Part shown: in pieces, positions 53,110-59,277 of the stretch
Position numbering within the stretch: the first letter of the stretch is position 1
How the letters are laid out: each line of letters starts with the position of its first letter
From: Chloroflexota bacterium
Lineage (GTDB): Bacteria > Chloroflexota > Dehalococcoidia > SHYD01
Length of the DNA stretch: 59,277 nucleotides
Assembly (NCBI GenBank): GCA_016190485.1
Contig: JACPQN010000015.1
Span: 1 to 59,277 of the forward strand
Reading direction: 5' to 3'
Made by a program: the position numbers and the translations under genes
Notes under the pieces: model-generated
Database searches by the model: none
What the model saw: the letters and a program-made list of their open reading frames with translations, nothing else
Told to the model about the DNA's origin: nothing

Positions 53110-54743
53110 GCCCCTTCCACCAGGACGGCCACGCGCCCGAGACCGCAGAGCCCCTGGGATTGGTGGTGCGCGGCTCCTTGCGAGAGGGGCTAGATGTGAA
53201 GTTAGAGCCAGACCGCTCCATTGAGGAGGTGAAGGTGGGGCAATACGTGACCGTGGAGGGGGAGCACACCCGCTTCTTCTGCATGGTCAACGACGTGAAG
53301 CTGGAGGCCACAGACCCGGCCCTCACCACCTCACCCCCCGACCTGAGTGATCCCCTCACGGCCCAGGTGCTGCGGGGCACGGCGACCTACGGCGTGCTGC
53401 ATCTGGCGCCCACCCTCACCTGGGGGCCTGCCGGCCCCCAGCCGGTGCGCACGGTGCCCGCCCACTTCGCCCGAGCCTACGCGGCCACCCAGGAGGAGAT
53501 CGAGGCCATCTTCGGGCCGGAGGACGCCCAGCACCTGTGGATCGGCAGCCCTCTGGATATGGAGCAGGCCTTCATCCGCCTCAACATCGGACGGCTGGTG
53601 GAACGCAGCGTGGGCGTCTTCGGTAAGAGCGGCACCGGCAAGACCTTCATCACTCGCATCCTCATGGCGGGCATTCTCCAGAAGCGCGCCGGGGTGCAGC
53701 TCATCTTCGACATGCACAACGAGTACGGCTGGGAGGGCACCAGCGAGGGCCGCAGCCGGAGGGTCAAGGGCCTGAAGCAGCTCTTCGGATCCCAGGTGGC
53801 GGTGTTCACCCTGGATGAGGAGAGCGCCCGGGCGCGGGGCCTCAGCGCCGACGGCGTAGTGGAGATCGGCTACGACGAGGTGGAGCCGGAGGACATCGCC
53901 GGCCTTCAGGAGACCCTCAACCTAACCGAAAACGCGGCTCAAGCCGTCTACGTCCTGGAAAGACACCTGGGCCGGCGCGCCTGGCTCAGCGCCTTTCTTA
54001 CCCTGGACGCGGAGGGCATGAAAGGCCTCGCTGCCCAGACCAACCTGCACGACGGGACGCTTCAGGCGCTCCAGCGGCGGCTGGAGTACCTGAGCCGGCT
54101 GCGATTCCTGGCACCCAAGGCGCGCGAGAACTCGGTGCGCATGATCCTGGACTACCTGGAGCGCGGCAAGTCGGTGGTGCTGGAGTTCGGGCGCTATCGG
54201 GACAACGCCCTGGCCCAGGTGCTGGTGGCCAACATGCTGAGCCGCCGCATCTACGATGCCTGGGCCCACCGTACGGAGGCGGCCAAGGAGCAGGGGCAGG
54301 AGCCGCCCCACCTCACCATCACCATCGAAGAAGCCCACAAGTTCCTGAACCCCCGCATGGCCGGCCAGACGGTCTTCGGCACCATCGCCCGGGAGATGCG
54401 CAAGTACAACGTGACCCTGCTGGTGGTAGACCAGCGCCCCAGCGGCATCGACCCCGAGGTGCTCTCCCAGATCGGCACCAAGGTCTCCTGCCTCCTGGAA
54501 GACGATAAAGACGTGTCCGCCCTGCTGTCTGGGGTCTCTGGGGCAAGCGAGCTACGCAGCGTGCTCAGCCGGCTGGAGAGCGTGCAGCAAGCCCTGATCT
54601 TTGGCCACGCGGTGCCTATGCCGGTGGTGGTGCGCACCCGGGACTACGGCACGCCGGAGTCGTACCAGGCTTTCGGTTTTAGAGAGGCCGCCGAGCTGGA
54701 GCGCCAGGCCGAGCAGGACCGCAAGGAGCTCTTTGGGCGATAA
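53106..54743 (+). CDS. herA: HerA-like DNA translocase (DUF87 ATPase)
   Basis: A 545-residue FtsK/HerA-superfamily ATPase. An N-terminal barrel is followed by Walker A GKSGTGKT (173-180), Walker B-type LTITIEEAHKF and GTIAREMRKYNVTLLVVDQRPSGIDPEV, which carries the sensor region and arginine finger area. It pumps DNA as a hexamer and supplies NurA with ends. It overlaps the HAS-barrel gene by 4 bp, so selB, the unknown gene, nurA, HAS and herA may be one transcription unit. It ends before the restriction-modification genes. Confidence 0.88.
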   Translation: MSPFHQDGHAPETAEPLGLVVRGSLREGLDVKLEPDRSIEEVKVGQYVTVEGEHTRFFCMVNDVKLEATDPALTTSPPDLSDPLTAQVLRGTATYGVLHLAPTLTWGPAGPQPVRTVPAHFARAYAATQEEIEAIFGPEDAQHLWIGSPLDMEQAFIRLNIGRLVERSVGVFGKSGTGKTFITRILMAGILQKRAGVQLIFDMHNEYGWEGTSEGRSRRVKGLKQLFGSQVAVFTLDEESARARGLSADGVVEIGYDEVEPEDIAGLQETLNLTENAAQAVYVLERHLGRRAWLSAFLTLDAEGMKGLAAQTNLHDGTLQALQRRLEYLSRLRFLAPKARENSVRMILDYLERGKSVVLEFGRYRDNALAQVLVANMLSRRIYDAWAHRTEAAKEQGQEPPHLTITIEEAHKFLNPRMAGQTVFGTIAREMRKYNVTLLVVDQRPSGIDPEVLSQIGTKVSCLLEDDKDVSALLSGVSGASELRSVLSRLESVQQALIFGHAVPMPVVVRTRDYGTPESYQAFGFREAAELERQAEQDRKELFGR

Positions 54744-54827
54744 AGCCGGGGTGAATGGCTATCTGGATAAGTTGTGTGACGTGCCAACTAGGATTCATAG
54801 AATGTACATTGGCAAGCGGCTGGGTCA

Positions 54828-56072
54828 ATGATTCGCAATTTCCCACATCAGGTCAATCGGATTTCCAAGATCCGGGGCGCGCTTCAAGTGGCTTCGGACC
54901 TTATTACCGCCCAGAAGGCGATTGATGACGATGGTGTGTTTGGTTATGCCGTCGCCCGAGCTGGGATTTATGCCTTTCGAGGCCTCAGCTCTCGAACCAA
55001 CGCAGAGCTGGAGGCCACTATTCGGCAAGAGCAGGCAAAGAGCCTCTCAAACCAAGGACCTAGGACCTTCGCCCGCGACCTAAGAAGGACCTTGGTACTT
55101 CTCGGGTTCCTTCAGCAAGACGGAGGATGGCATATCACCTTACTGGGACACCAGCTTTTGGCGGTAGCTGATCCTCCGTACCCTACGGCCGCCTCGCTTT
55201 GGACAGACGCAGTCCTCCAGCTAGAGCTTGATGACCCCGGGCCGCTTCACCCAGCCAGAAATATGCTGCGCATGGCTGAGAAGCGGCCGGGGATCGACAA
55301 GAAATGGTTGGCTTTCGCTCTAGACATGAATGACGACTCGGATGCAGAGCTCGATCGAGTGCTTTCACTGCAACGTCTCGATTTCGAAAGGGCGATCACC
55401 AATGTTGACGCAACACATTATCAGGCTGCCAACGCAGTCAAGATTCTCCCTTCTCTCCTTGAGCAGCTTGGGCTGCTTAGCATTAACATAGCCGTTTGCA
55501 ACCTAACGCCGCTTGGCGTTGCATCGCTCGCCGGCGCTCCTAGCGCACCGACTCCCGCCCCAACCAGACGGGGACGCAGGATCGGCTATGGAGTGGCTAC
55601 CCCAGAAGATGTGCATGACCTAACAGGTGGGGGAGGTCGGCCTAGAACGACAGAGGAGCAGTTGCATTCTGCGGCGCTTCTTGAGGAACGGACGTCGCAA
55701 CATCAGGAGCTGGTGAAGCGAATCGTTGCCAGCATGGGGAACGTTTCCGACGTACGCTGCTCTGATGACGCCTTCGATATTGCGGCAGACAGTGTGCTCC
55801 GAAACGAAACGCTCCTAATTGAGGCTAAAACTCTGAGGGGTGATGCTCTGGTGCAGGCTCGGCTGGCACTCGGTCAACTTCTTTTCTACGAGTATTTTGA
55901 CTTTCGCCCTGTGATCCCTAATTCAATCGTCAAGATAGCGGCTTTCGACTCGGAACCAGGTGATCAGGCCCGACAATTCCTCGGAGCTTTCGGGGTGGAA
56001 ACTCTCGTATTCACCGAAACGGAAGCCGTAAGGTCCGACACGCTGGCCGACTATTTCATCGCGCCAATGTGA
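54828..56072 (+). CDS. Putative restriction endonuclease
   Basis: A 414-residue protein in lower-GC sequence than its neighbours. The first 240 residues are helical and contain a winged-helix-like stretch (FARDLRRTLVLLGFLQQDGGWHITLLGHQLLA). The C-terminal region has a PD-(D/E)XK-like core: SDDAFDIAADSVL then LLIEAKTL (E332, K334) and a following helix LVQARLALGQLLFYEYF. No close family was recognised. The position next to two convergent DNA methyltransferase genes is the main reason to call it the R subunit. The specificity site is unknown. Confidence 0.6.
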   Translation: MIRNFPHQVNRISKIRGALQVASDLITAQKAIDDDGVFGYAVARAGIYAFRGLSSRTNAELEATIRQEQAKSLSNQGPRTFARDLRRTLVLLGFLQQDGGWHITLLGHQLLAVADPPYPTAASLWTDAVLQLELDDPGPLHPARNMLRMAEKRPGIDKKWLAFALDMNDDSDAELDRVLSLQRLDFERAITNVDATHYQAANAVKILPSLLEQLGLLSINIAVCNLTPLGVASLAGAPSAPTPAPTRRGRRIGYGVATPEDVHDLTGGGGRPRTTEEQLHSAALLEERTSQHQELVKRIVASMGNVSDVRCSDDAFDIAADSVLRNETLLIEAKTLRGDALVQARLALGQLLFYEYFDFRPVIPNSIVKIAAFDSEPGDQARQFLGAFGVETLVFTETEAVRSDTLADYFIAPM

Positions 56073-56091
56073 TGACCTTCGGCTTTGCGGA

Positions 56092-56895
56092 TTAGAGGCC
56101 CAACGCCGCCTCGCGCGGCTCAGCTTCCCAACGCCTCAGTCGATCTAGCGCGATTTCCACGTAATCCGGATTGAGTTCTATACCCCAGAACTCTCGTCCG
56201 AGCATCGCAGCGGCCAAGCATTCAGTCCCGCTACCAGCAAAGGGAACAACAACTAGGTCACCCGGATTCGAAAAGTGCCCCACGATTCTGAGCGTCAACG
56301 GCAGGGGCTTTTGAGTCGGATGGTCGACTTTCTCTTTACGGAATCGGCGCCCAGCCAAGGTGGGGAAAGGCCAGATATCACCAGCCAAGCGCCCCTCAGG
56401 GTTCGGCTGCCAAACCTTTCCATTCTTCGTAATCCTGTGCCTGAGGCGGTCCACACTCTTGTACGGCTCCCGGATTGGGTGGTAGGTGTAATTTTCTCCC
56501 CGGGAGAACCAAAGGATCGGCTCGTAGTGAGCCGCGAGAGTGCGGCTGTAGCCCGCGAAACCGTTTTCGTAGTGCCAGATGATGAGCCTCTGGTAGTCGA
56601 GCCCAAGCTCGTAGAGATGGCACTGGATCCAACAAATGTGACGATGAATTCCATACACGAAGATGCTGCCCCCAGGTGCCAAGACACGCCCGCATTCCGC
56701 AAGCCATTTCTTGCACCACGGAAGCCAGTCCTCATGATGCTCAGATTCCCTCCATACGCCGAAATCCTTTTCGAGGTTGTAGGGAGGGTCGGCGATGATT
56801 AGCTGAGCGCAGCCATTAGGGAGTTTTGCAAGCTCGGTCACGCAATCTCCGACCAACACGCGGTTGGTGTAGACAGGCAAGCTACTGCTTGTCAT
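56092..56895 (-). CDS. DNA methyltransferase 1 (beta-class order, N4/N6)
   Basis: A 267-residue amino-methyltransferase with motif IV DPPY (36-39, IIADPPYNLEKDFG) before motif I FAGSGT (219-224, VVVPFAGSGTECLAA), so it has the beta-class order. DPPY is typical of N6-adenine methylation, but the N4-C possibility remains. The start at 56895 overlaps the end of the second methyltransferase gene; a longer open frame upstream is antisense-like and lacks methyltransferase similarity. Together with the nuclease at 54828 it likely forms a two-methyltransferase restriction-modification system. Confidence 0.87.
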   Translation of the reverse strand: MTSSSLPVYTNRVLVGDCVTELAKLPNGCAQLIIADPPYNLEKDFGVWRESEHHEDWLPWCKKWLAECGRVLAPGGSIFVYGIHRHICWIQCHLYELGLDYQRLIIWHYENGFAGYSRTLAAHYEPILWFSRGENYTYHPIREPYKSVDRLRHRITKNGKVWQPNPEGRLAGDIWPFPTLAGRRFRKEKVDHPTQKPLPLTLRIVGHFSNPGDLVVVPFAGSGTECLAAAMLGREFWGIELNPDYVEIALDRLRRWEAEPREAALGL

Positions 56896-57919
56896 TCTGA
56901 AGCACCAAGATGAACTGATTGTGGATGTTAGGCACGTAGGAAAAAGGATACCCGTACGGAAATACGCGCTTGTGCCTCTGGTAGAGGACGATGATGCCGC
57001 GGAGACCAAAGTTCCGGGTTTCAAGGGCCCTTGCGAGGTCCGCGTGGAACATTACGTATCGGGACTTGTGTCTGAAGTCTCCGACGACAACGGCCATGTA
57101 CTTGCCCGGCTTCAGCGGGTGCGAGCAAGCTCCCAAGATCGTGGCCAATTCTTCGAGGAATGCGGGGTAGTCGCGAATGTTCCCAAGGTCGGCCGGATCG
57201 TCGCCATACCGCGTATCAAGGCCCTGGGAGCGCCGCTCCTGCCGTGCTTTGTGGTCTTCCTTGTGGAGGATGGCTGCGTACGGAGGGCTCGTCATTACAA
57301 AGTCGACGCTGTCGTATTCTAGACTAGGCACTAACTTGCGAGCATCTCCTTCAACGACTTTCTGCTGCGTGCGGGTAGGAGCGTCTGGAGCCACCTCACG
57401 TTCAATCCGCTCTCTCGCCAGCTGGGCGTAGTGAGGATTAAGCTCAAATCCGATTCCGACGCGCCCTTCTAGTGCGCAGGCCTTGAGCGTCGAGCCTACC
57501 CCGACAAACGGATCGAGAACGACGCCTCCGCGCTTTGTGAAAAACCGGATCATTCTGCTTACGTCACTGAAAGAGAACGGCGCAGGGTGCTGCCGTTCAA
57601 TCTGGGCGTCAGGGTGTTGCGCGCCTAGGCCCCGCTGTAGCCAGACCGATACCGTCTCGCTCATCCATTCGCGAGAGGTCAGCTCGTTCAACTTGTTTCG
57701 AGGATCAACTTGCGCTTGTGTCAGGTCGCGCGCCAGCTCCTCGGATAGCTCAACGATGGCACCCTCCATGGCCCCATCAAGCAAGAGGATCTGATGGTCG
57801 AGTTGGCTTGGCTTCGAGCCAGGTCGTAACTGCTTCAACAAATCCGTTCCTTCACTCGGCTTCTCTGCGCCCTTGGCGACTCTCTGACAGTCCGGACTCG
57901 CCCATGGCAGGAGTCCCAT
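56882..57919 (-). CDS. DNA methyltransferase 2 (TSPPY type)
   Basis: A 345-residue methyltransferase with motif I LDPFVGVGST (135-144), then motif IV TSPPY (210-214, DFVMTSPPYAAIL), and a C-terminal part with HKRVFPYGYPFSYVPN. TSPPY is typical of N4-cytosine enzymes. It is in an operon with methyltransferase 1 (14-bp overlap) and overlaps the upstream RHH gene by 68 bp. The start at 57919 is set by GGAGG 12 nt upstream; a later Met (residue 51) is possible. Confidence 0.85.
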   Translation of the reverse strand: MGLLPWASPDCQRVAKGAEKPSEGTDLLKQLRPGSKPSQLDHQILLLDGAMEGAIVELSEELARDLTQAQVDPRNKLNELTSREWMSETVSVWLQRGLGAQHPDAQIERQHPAPFSFSDVSRMIRFFTKRGGVVLDPFVGVGSTLKACALEGRVGIGFELNPHYAQLARERIEREVAPDAPTRTQQKVVEGDARKLVPSLEYDSVDFVMTSPPYAAILHKEDHKARQERRSQGLDTRYGDDPADLGNIRDYPAFLEELATILGACSHPLKPGKYMAVVVGDFRHKSRYVMFHADLARALETRNFGLRGIIVLYQRHKRVFPYGYPFSYVPNIHNQFILVLQNDKQ

Positions 57920-58121
57920 AGGGCGTCGATTCCTCCGCCACCCGTAAGATTGGGAGCCTGAGTTGACGTCCCGGCCCGCGTTGCCTCACATAGTCGCCCG
58001 CGACTGAAGTGAACCAGTCTTTCAACGACCTGCCTTCCGCAGCTAGTGCGGAATATAGCTGCCGTTTCAGATCAAGATCGTCGACGTCGATGACAATGCG
58101 TCTGCTCTTTCCAACGGGCAT
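57852..58121 (-). CDS. RHH-type small regulator of the restriction-modification locus
   Basis: An 89-residue protein. Residues about 5-45 look like a ribbon-helix-helix fold (SRRIVIDVDDLDLKRQLYSALAAEGRSLKDWFTSVAGDY). The C-terminal half is polar and unstructured and overlaps the methyltransferase 2 start. It probably acts as a controller protein delaying restriction. A promoter with a palindrome lies directly upstream and the mRNA appears leaderless. Confidence 0.65.
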   Translation of the reverse strand: MPVGKSRRIVIDVDDLDLKRQLYSALAAEGRSLKDWFTSVAGDYVRQRGPGRQLRLPILRVAEESTPYGTPAMGESGLSESRQGRREAE

Positions 58122-58127
58122 GGATGT

Positions 58128-58156
58128 AATGTAACTTATGTGACGTCACCTGTCAA
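58128..58156 (-). promoter_or_regulatory. Leaderless promoter with palindromic operator
   Basis: On the minus strand TTGACA (58151-58156) and TACATT (58128-58133) are spaced 17 bp; the -10 ends 6 bp before the ATG at 58121, so transcription would start at or next to the start codon. The spacer contains the perfect palindrome GTGACGTCAC (58140-58149), a likely operator. Confidence 0.65.
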
Positions 58157-58240
58157 GCGCCCGCAGCAGGCAGGCTCAGGGCGAGCGGACTATCCTTTGT
58201 CGCAGCCCATAAGTCTCCTGGCTCCGGAATTCGGACCATA

Positions 58241-58357
58241 GTCATTGCGAGGGAGCCCGAAGGGCGGGGCCGAAGCAATCCGGGGGCAAAGGCTAGCTGC
58301 TTCCAGGCGTCAACCCCACCCCAGATTGCCACGTCGGCTTTGCCTCCTCGCAATGAC
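58241..58357. repeat. MITE-like palindromic repeat, family 3, copy 5
   Basis: 117 bp: inner ends GTCATTGCGAGG and CCTCGCAATGAC, inner CAATCCGGGG and CAGATTGCCACG. Outer TAGTGT ends are not visible. Positions 58157-58240 hold only a CAGGCTCAGGGCGAGCGG motif. Confidence 0.8.
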
Positions 58358-58373
58358 AATCTATCTTTTATGG

Positions 58374-58397
58374 CATATTTTCTGAATATGGTATGAT
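58374..58397 (+). promoter_or_regulatory. Promoter and operator of the AbrB/VapC pair
   Basis: Perfect inverted repeat CATATT-TTCTG-AATATG (58374-58390) overlaps the -35 to -10 interval; -10 TATGAT is at 58392-58397. It is probably the autoregulatory site of the antitoxin. Confidence 0.5.
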
Positions 58398-58436
58398 ATC
58401 AATAGTTGCCAGATTCTTGATCTTTTGGGAGATTGC

Positions 58437-58748
58437 ATGATGCGCACCAAGCGAAGCGCTGCCACAACACCCTCTACAGTGACTGCTGCTCCTGGCACGA
58501 CCACCATCAAAGTGAAGGTGGAACAGGGAGGCCGGATCGTGGTCCCCGCAGCATTTCGTCACTCATTGGGCGTCAAGCCCGGAGACACCGTGCTGGTGAC
58601 GTTAGAAGAACCCGACACCATCCGGATACGCAGTTATCCTGGGGCAGTCAGGCGCATTCAGGAACTGGTTAGGCAGTATGTGCCGGAAGGAGTAAGCCTG
58701 GTAGACGAGCTGATCCAGGAACGGCGCGCCGAAGCCGCCCGTGAGTAG
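58437..58748 (+). CDS. AbrB/SpoVT-type antitoxin (VapB-like)
   Basis: A 103-residue protein with a SpoVT-AbrB swapped-hairpin DNA-binding domain at residues about 20-65 (KVKVEQGGRIVVPAAFRHSLGVKPGDTVLVTLE). A C-terminal helical tail follows (VRQYVPEGVSLVDELIQERR) that would bind the toxin. The start at 58437 follows GGGAG by 5 nt. It overlaps the VapC gene by 8 bp. Confidence 0.82.
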   Translation: MMRTKRSAATTPSTVTAAPGTTTIKVKVEQGGRIVVPAAFRHSLGVKPGDTVLVTLEEPDTIRIRSYPGAVRRIQELVRQYVPEGVSLVDELIQERRAEAARE

Positions 58749-59124
58749 CGTCGTCCTCGACGCCTCGGCCTTGATGGCGCTACTGAACGGTGAGACGGGC
58801 GCTCAGGTGGTCGCTGAAGCACTGGGCGATGCCGTCATCGGCTCCGTCAATCTCGCGGAGGTGTTGACGAGGCTCGCCCAGCGGGGGCTCTCTGAAGAAG
58901 GCATGCGAGCAACAGTGGACGACCTTGAGATCGACGTTATCCCCTTCGATAAGGACCTAGCCGTGAGCGCAGGAATGCTTTGGCCCTTGACCAGGGCCTA
59001 TGGCCTCTCCCTGGGCGACCGAGCTTGCCTTGCATTGGCAAGACAGTTGGAGGCCCCAGCTCTCACGGCTGACCGGATCTGGGCTGAGCTAAACCTTGGG
59101 ATTGAGGTCCAGGTCATCCGTTAG
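58741..59124 (+). CDS. VapC-type PIN-domain toxin
   Basis: A 127-residue PIN RNase: D7 in VVLDASALMALL, E in VNLAEVLTRL, D in LSLGDRACLALA and D in ALTADRIW, the four-acid metal site. It starts with GTG overlapping the antitoxin stop. VapC toxins cleave tRNA or rRNA; the target is unknown. It is an ordinary stand-alone pair, unlike the PIN protein with an extension at 4820. Confidence 0.88.
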   Translation: MSSVVLDASALMALLNGETGAQVVAEALGDAVIGSVNLAEVLTRLAQRGLSEEGMRATVDDLEIDVIPFDKDLAVSAGMLWPLTRAYGLSLGDRACLALARQLEAPALTADRIWAELNLGIEVQVIR

Positions 59125-59133
59125 CCCCGCAGT

Positions 59134-59160
59134 CCTGCGGCCGTTGTTTTCAGCCGCAGG
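59134..59160 (+). terminator. Hairpin after VapC
   Basis: CCTGCGGC pairs with GCCGCAGG (8 bp) around an 11-nt U-rich loop, 9 bp after the vapC stop. It has no U tract after it. The remaining bases to the window end hold no gene, only a CCCTGAGCTTGTCGAAG motif at the edge. Confidence 0.45.
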
Positions 59161-59277
59161 GCCGTGAGCCAGTGTCTCTAGGAGTGGGTGAGGCGCTGAT
59201 AGCAGTCTAGTACTTGGTTGCGTAAGTTCGTGTGCACTGGGTCCGTCCCAACCCCGCTCACCCTGAGCTTGTCGAAG

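Overview
This 59 kb window is GC-rich and gene-dense. It probably comes from a Chloroflexota bacterium (Dehalococcoidia-like). That placement is an inference from gene content: orphan family-5 solute-binding lipoproteins, a two-subunit-type methylmalonyl-CoA mutase, archaeal-type fructose-bisphosphate aldolase/phosphatase, a NurA/HerA pair, Tad pilus genes, SelB, and small palindromic repeats carrying 'CATTGCGAG' or 'CCTGAGCCTGTCGAAGG'. No rRNA, tRNA, CRISPR array or transposase gene was seen.

Layout. 1-4.8 kb: the end of a large FN3/TolB-repeat protein, then a two-gene operon of a DapA-family aldolase and an MfnB-like synthase fused to a TusA-like domain. 4.8-5.9 kb: a PIN/RHH toxin-antitoxin pair. 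6-9.1 kb: acyl-CoA dehydrogenase and methylmalonyl-CoA mutase large subunit. 9.2-14.6 kb: three tandem paralogous substrate-binding lipoproteins, each with its own promoter and terminator; a fourth lies at 29-31 kb. 14.9-18.3 kb: an alpha/beta hydrolase, then an operon of ECF sigma factor, Ogt/Ada-type alkyltransferase and AlkA glycosylase. 18.4-23 kb: Lon-like protease, chromate transporter and a lipoprotein. 23.2-24.5 kb: a redox operon of a CxxC thioredoxin-like protein, a Crp/Fnr regulator and a glutaredoxin with an in-frame UGA, read here as selenocysteine. 24.7-28.8 kb: an HD-GYP protein, a SWIM-motif microprotein behind a terminator-ended leader RNA, a truncated fabF and folC. 31-36.5 kb: a SorC-type regulator, FBP aldolase/phosphatase, RdgB, MoaA and an RNase HI-MoaC fusion. 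36.5-40.5 kb: tandem Uma2 and three TadE/TadG-like proteins. 40.8-45.1 kb: a surface-glycan or glycolipid cluster whose epimerase has an amber codon. 45.1-48.3 kb: glutaredoxin, a small membrane protein, a GrdB-family selenoprotein read through UGA, and a DUF3179 lipoprotein. 48.5-54.7 kb: selB, an unknown gene, nurA, a HAS-barrel gene and herA. 54.8-58.1 kb: a restriction-modification cassette with lower-GC, foreign-looking composition. 58.4-59.1 kb: an AbrB/VapC pair.

Main themes. (1) Selenium: SelB and two genes with in-frame UGA followed by hairpins that fit bacterial SECIS rules. (2) Alkylation damage: the sigma/alkyltransferase/glycosylase operon looks like an adaptive response whose output is a sigma factor instead of the AraC-type HTH of Ada. 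(3) Unusual fusions: MfnB-TusA, RNase HI-MoaC, and Ogt with a C-terminal Ada zinc domain. (4) Three families of 100-230 bp MITE-like palindromes; in the best-preserved family, three copies begin exactly on the TAG stop codon of the upstream gene.
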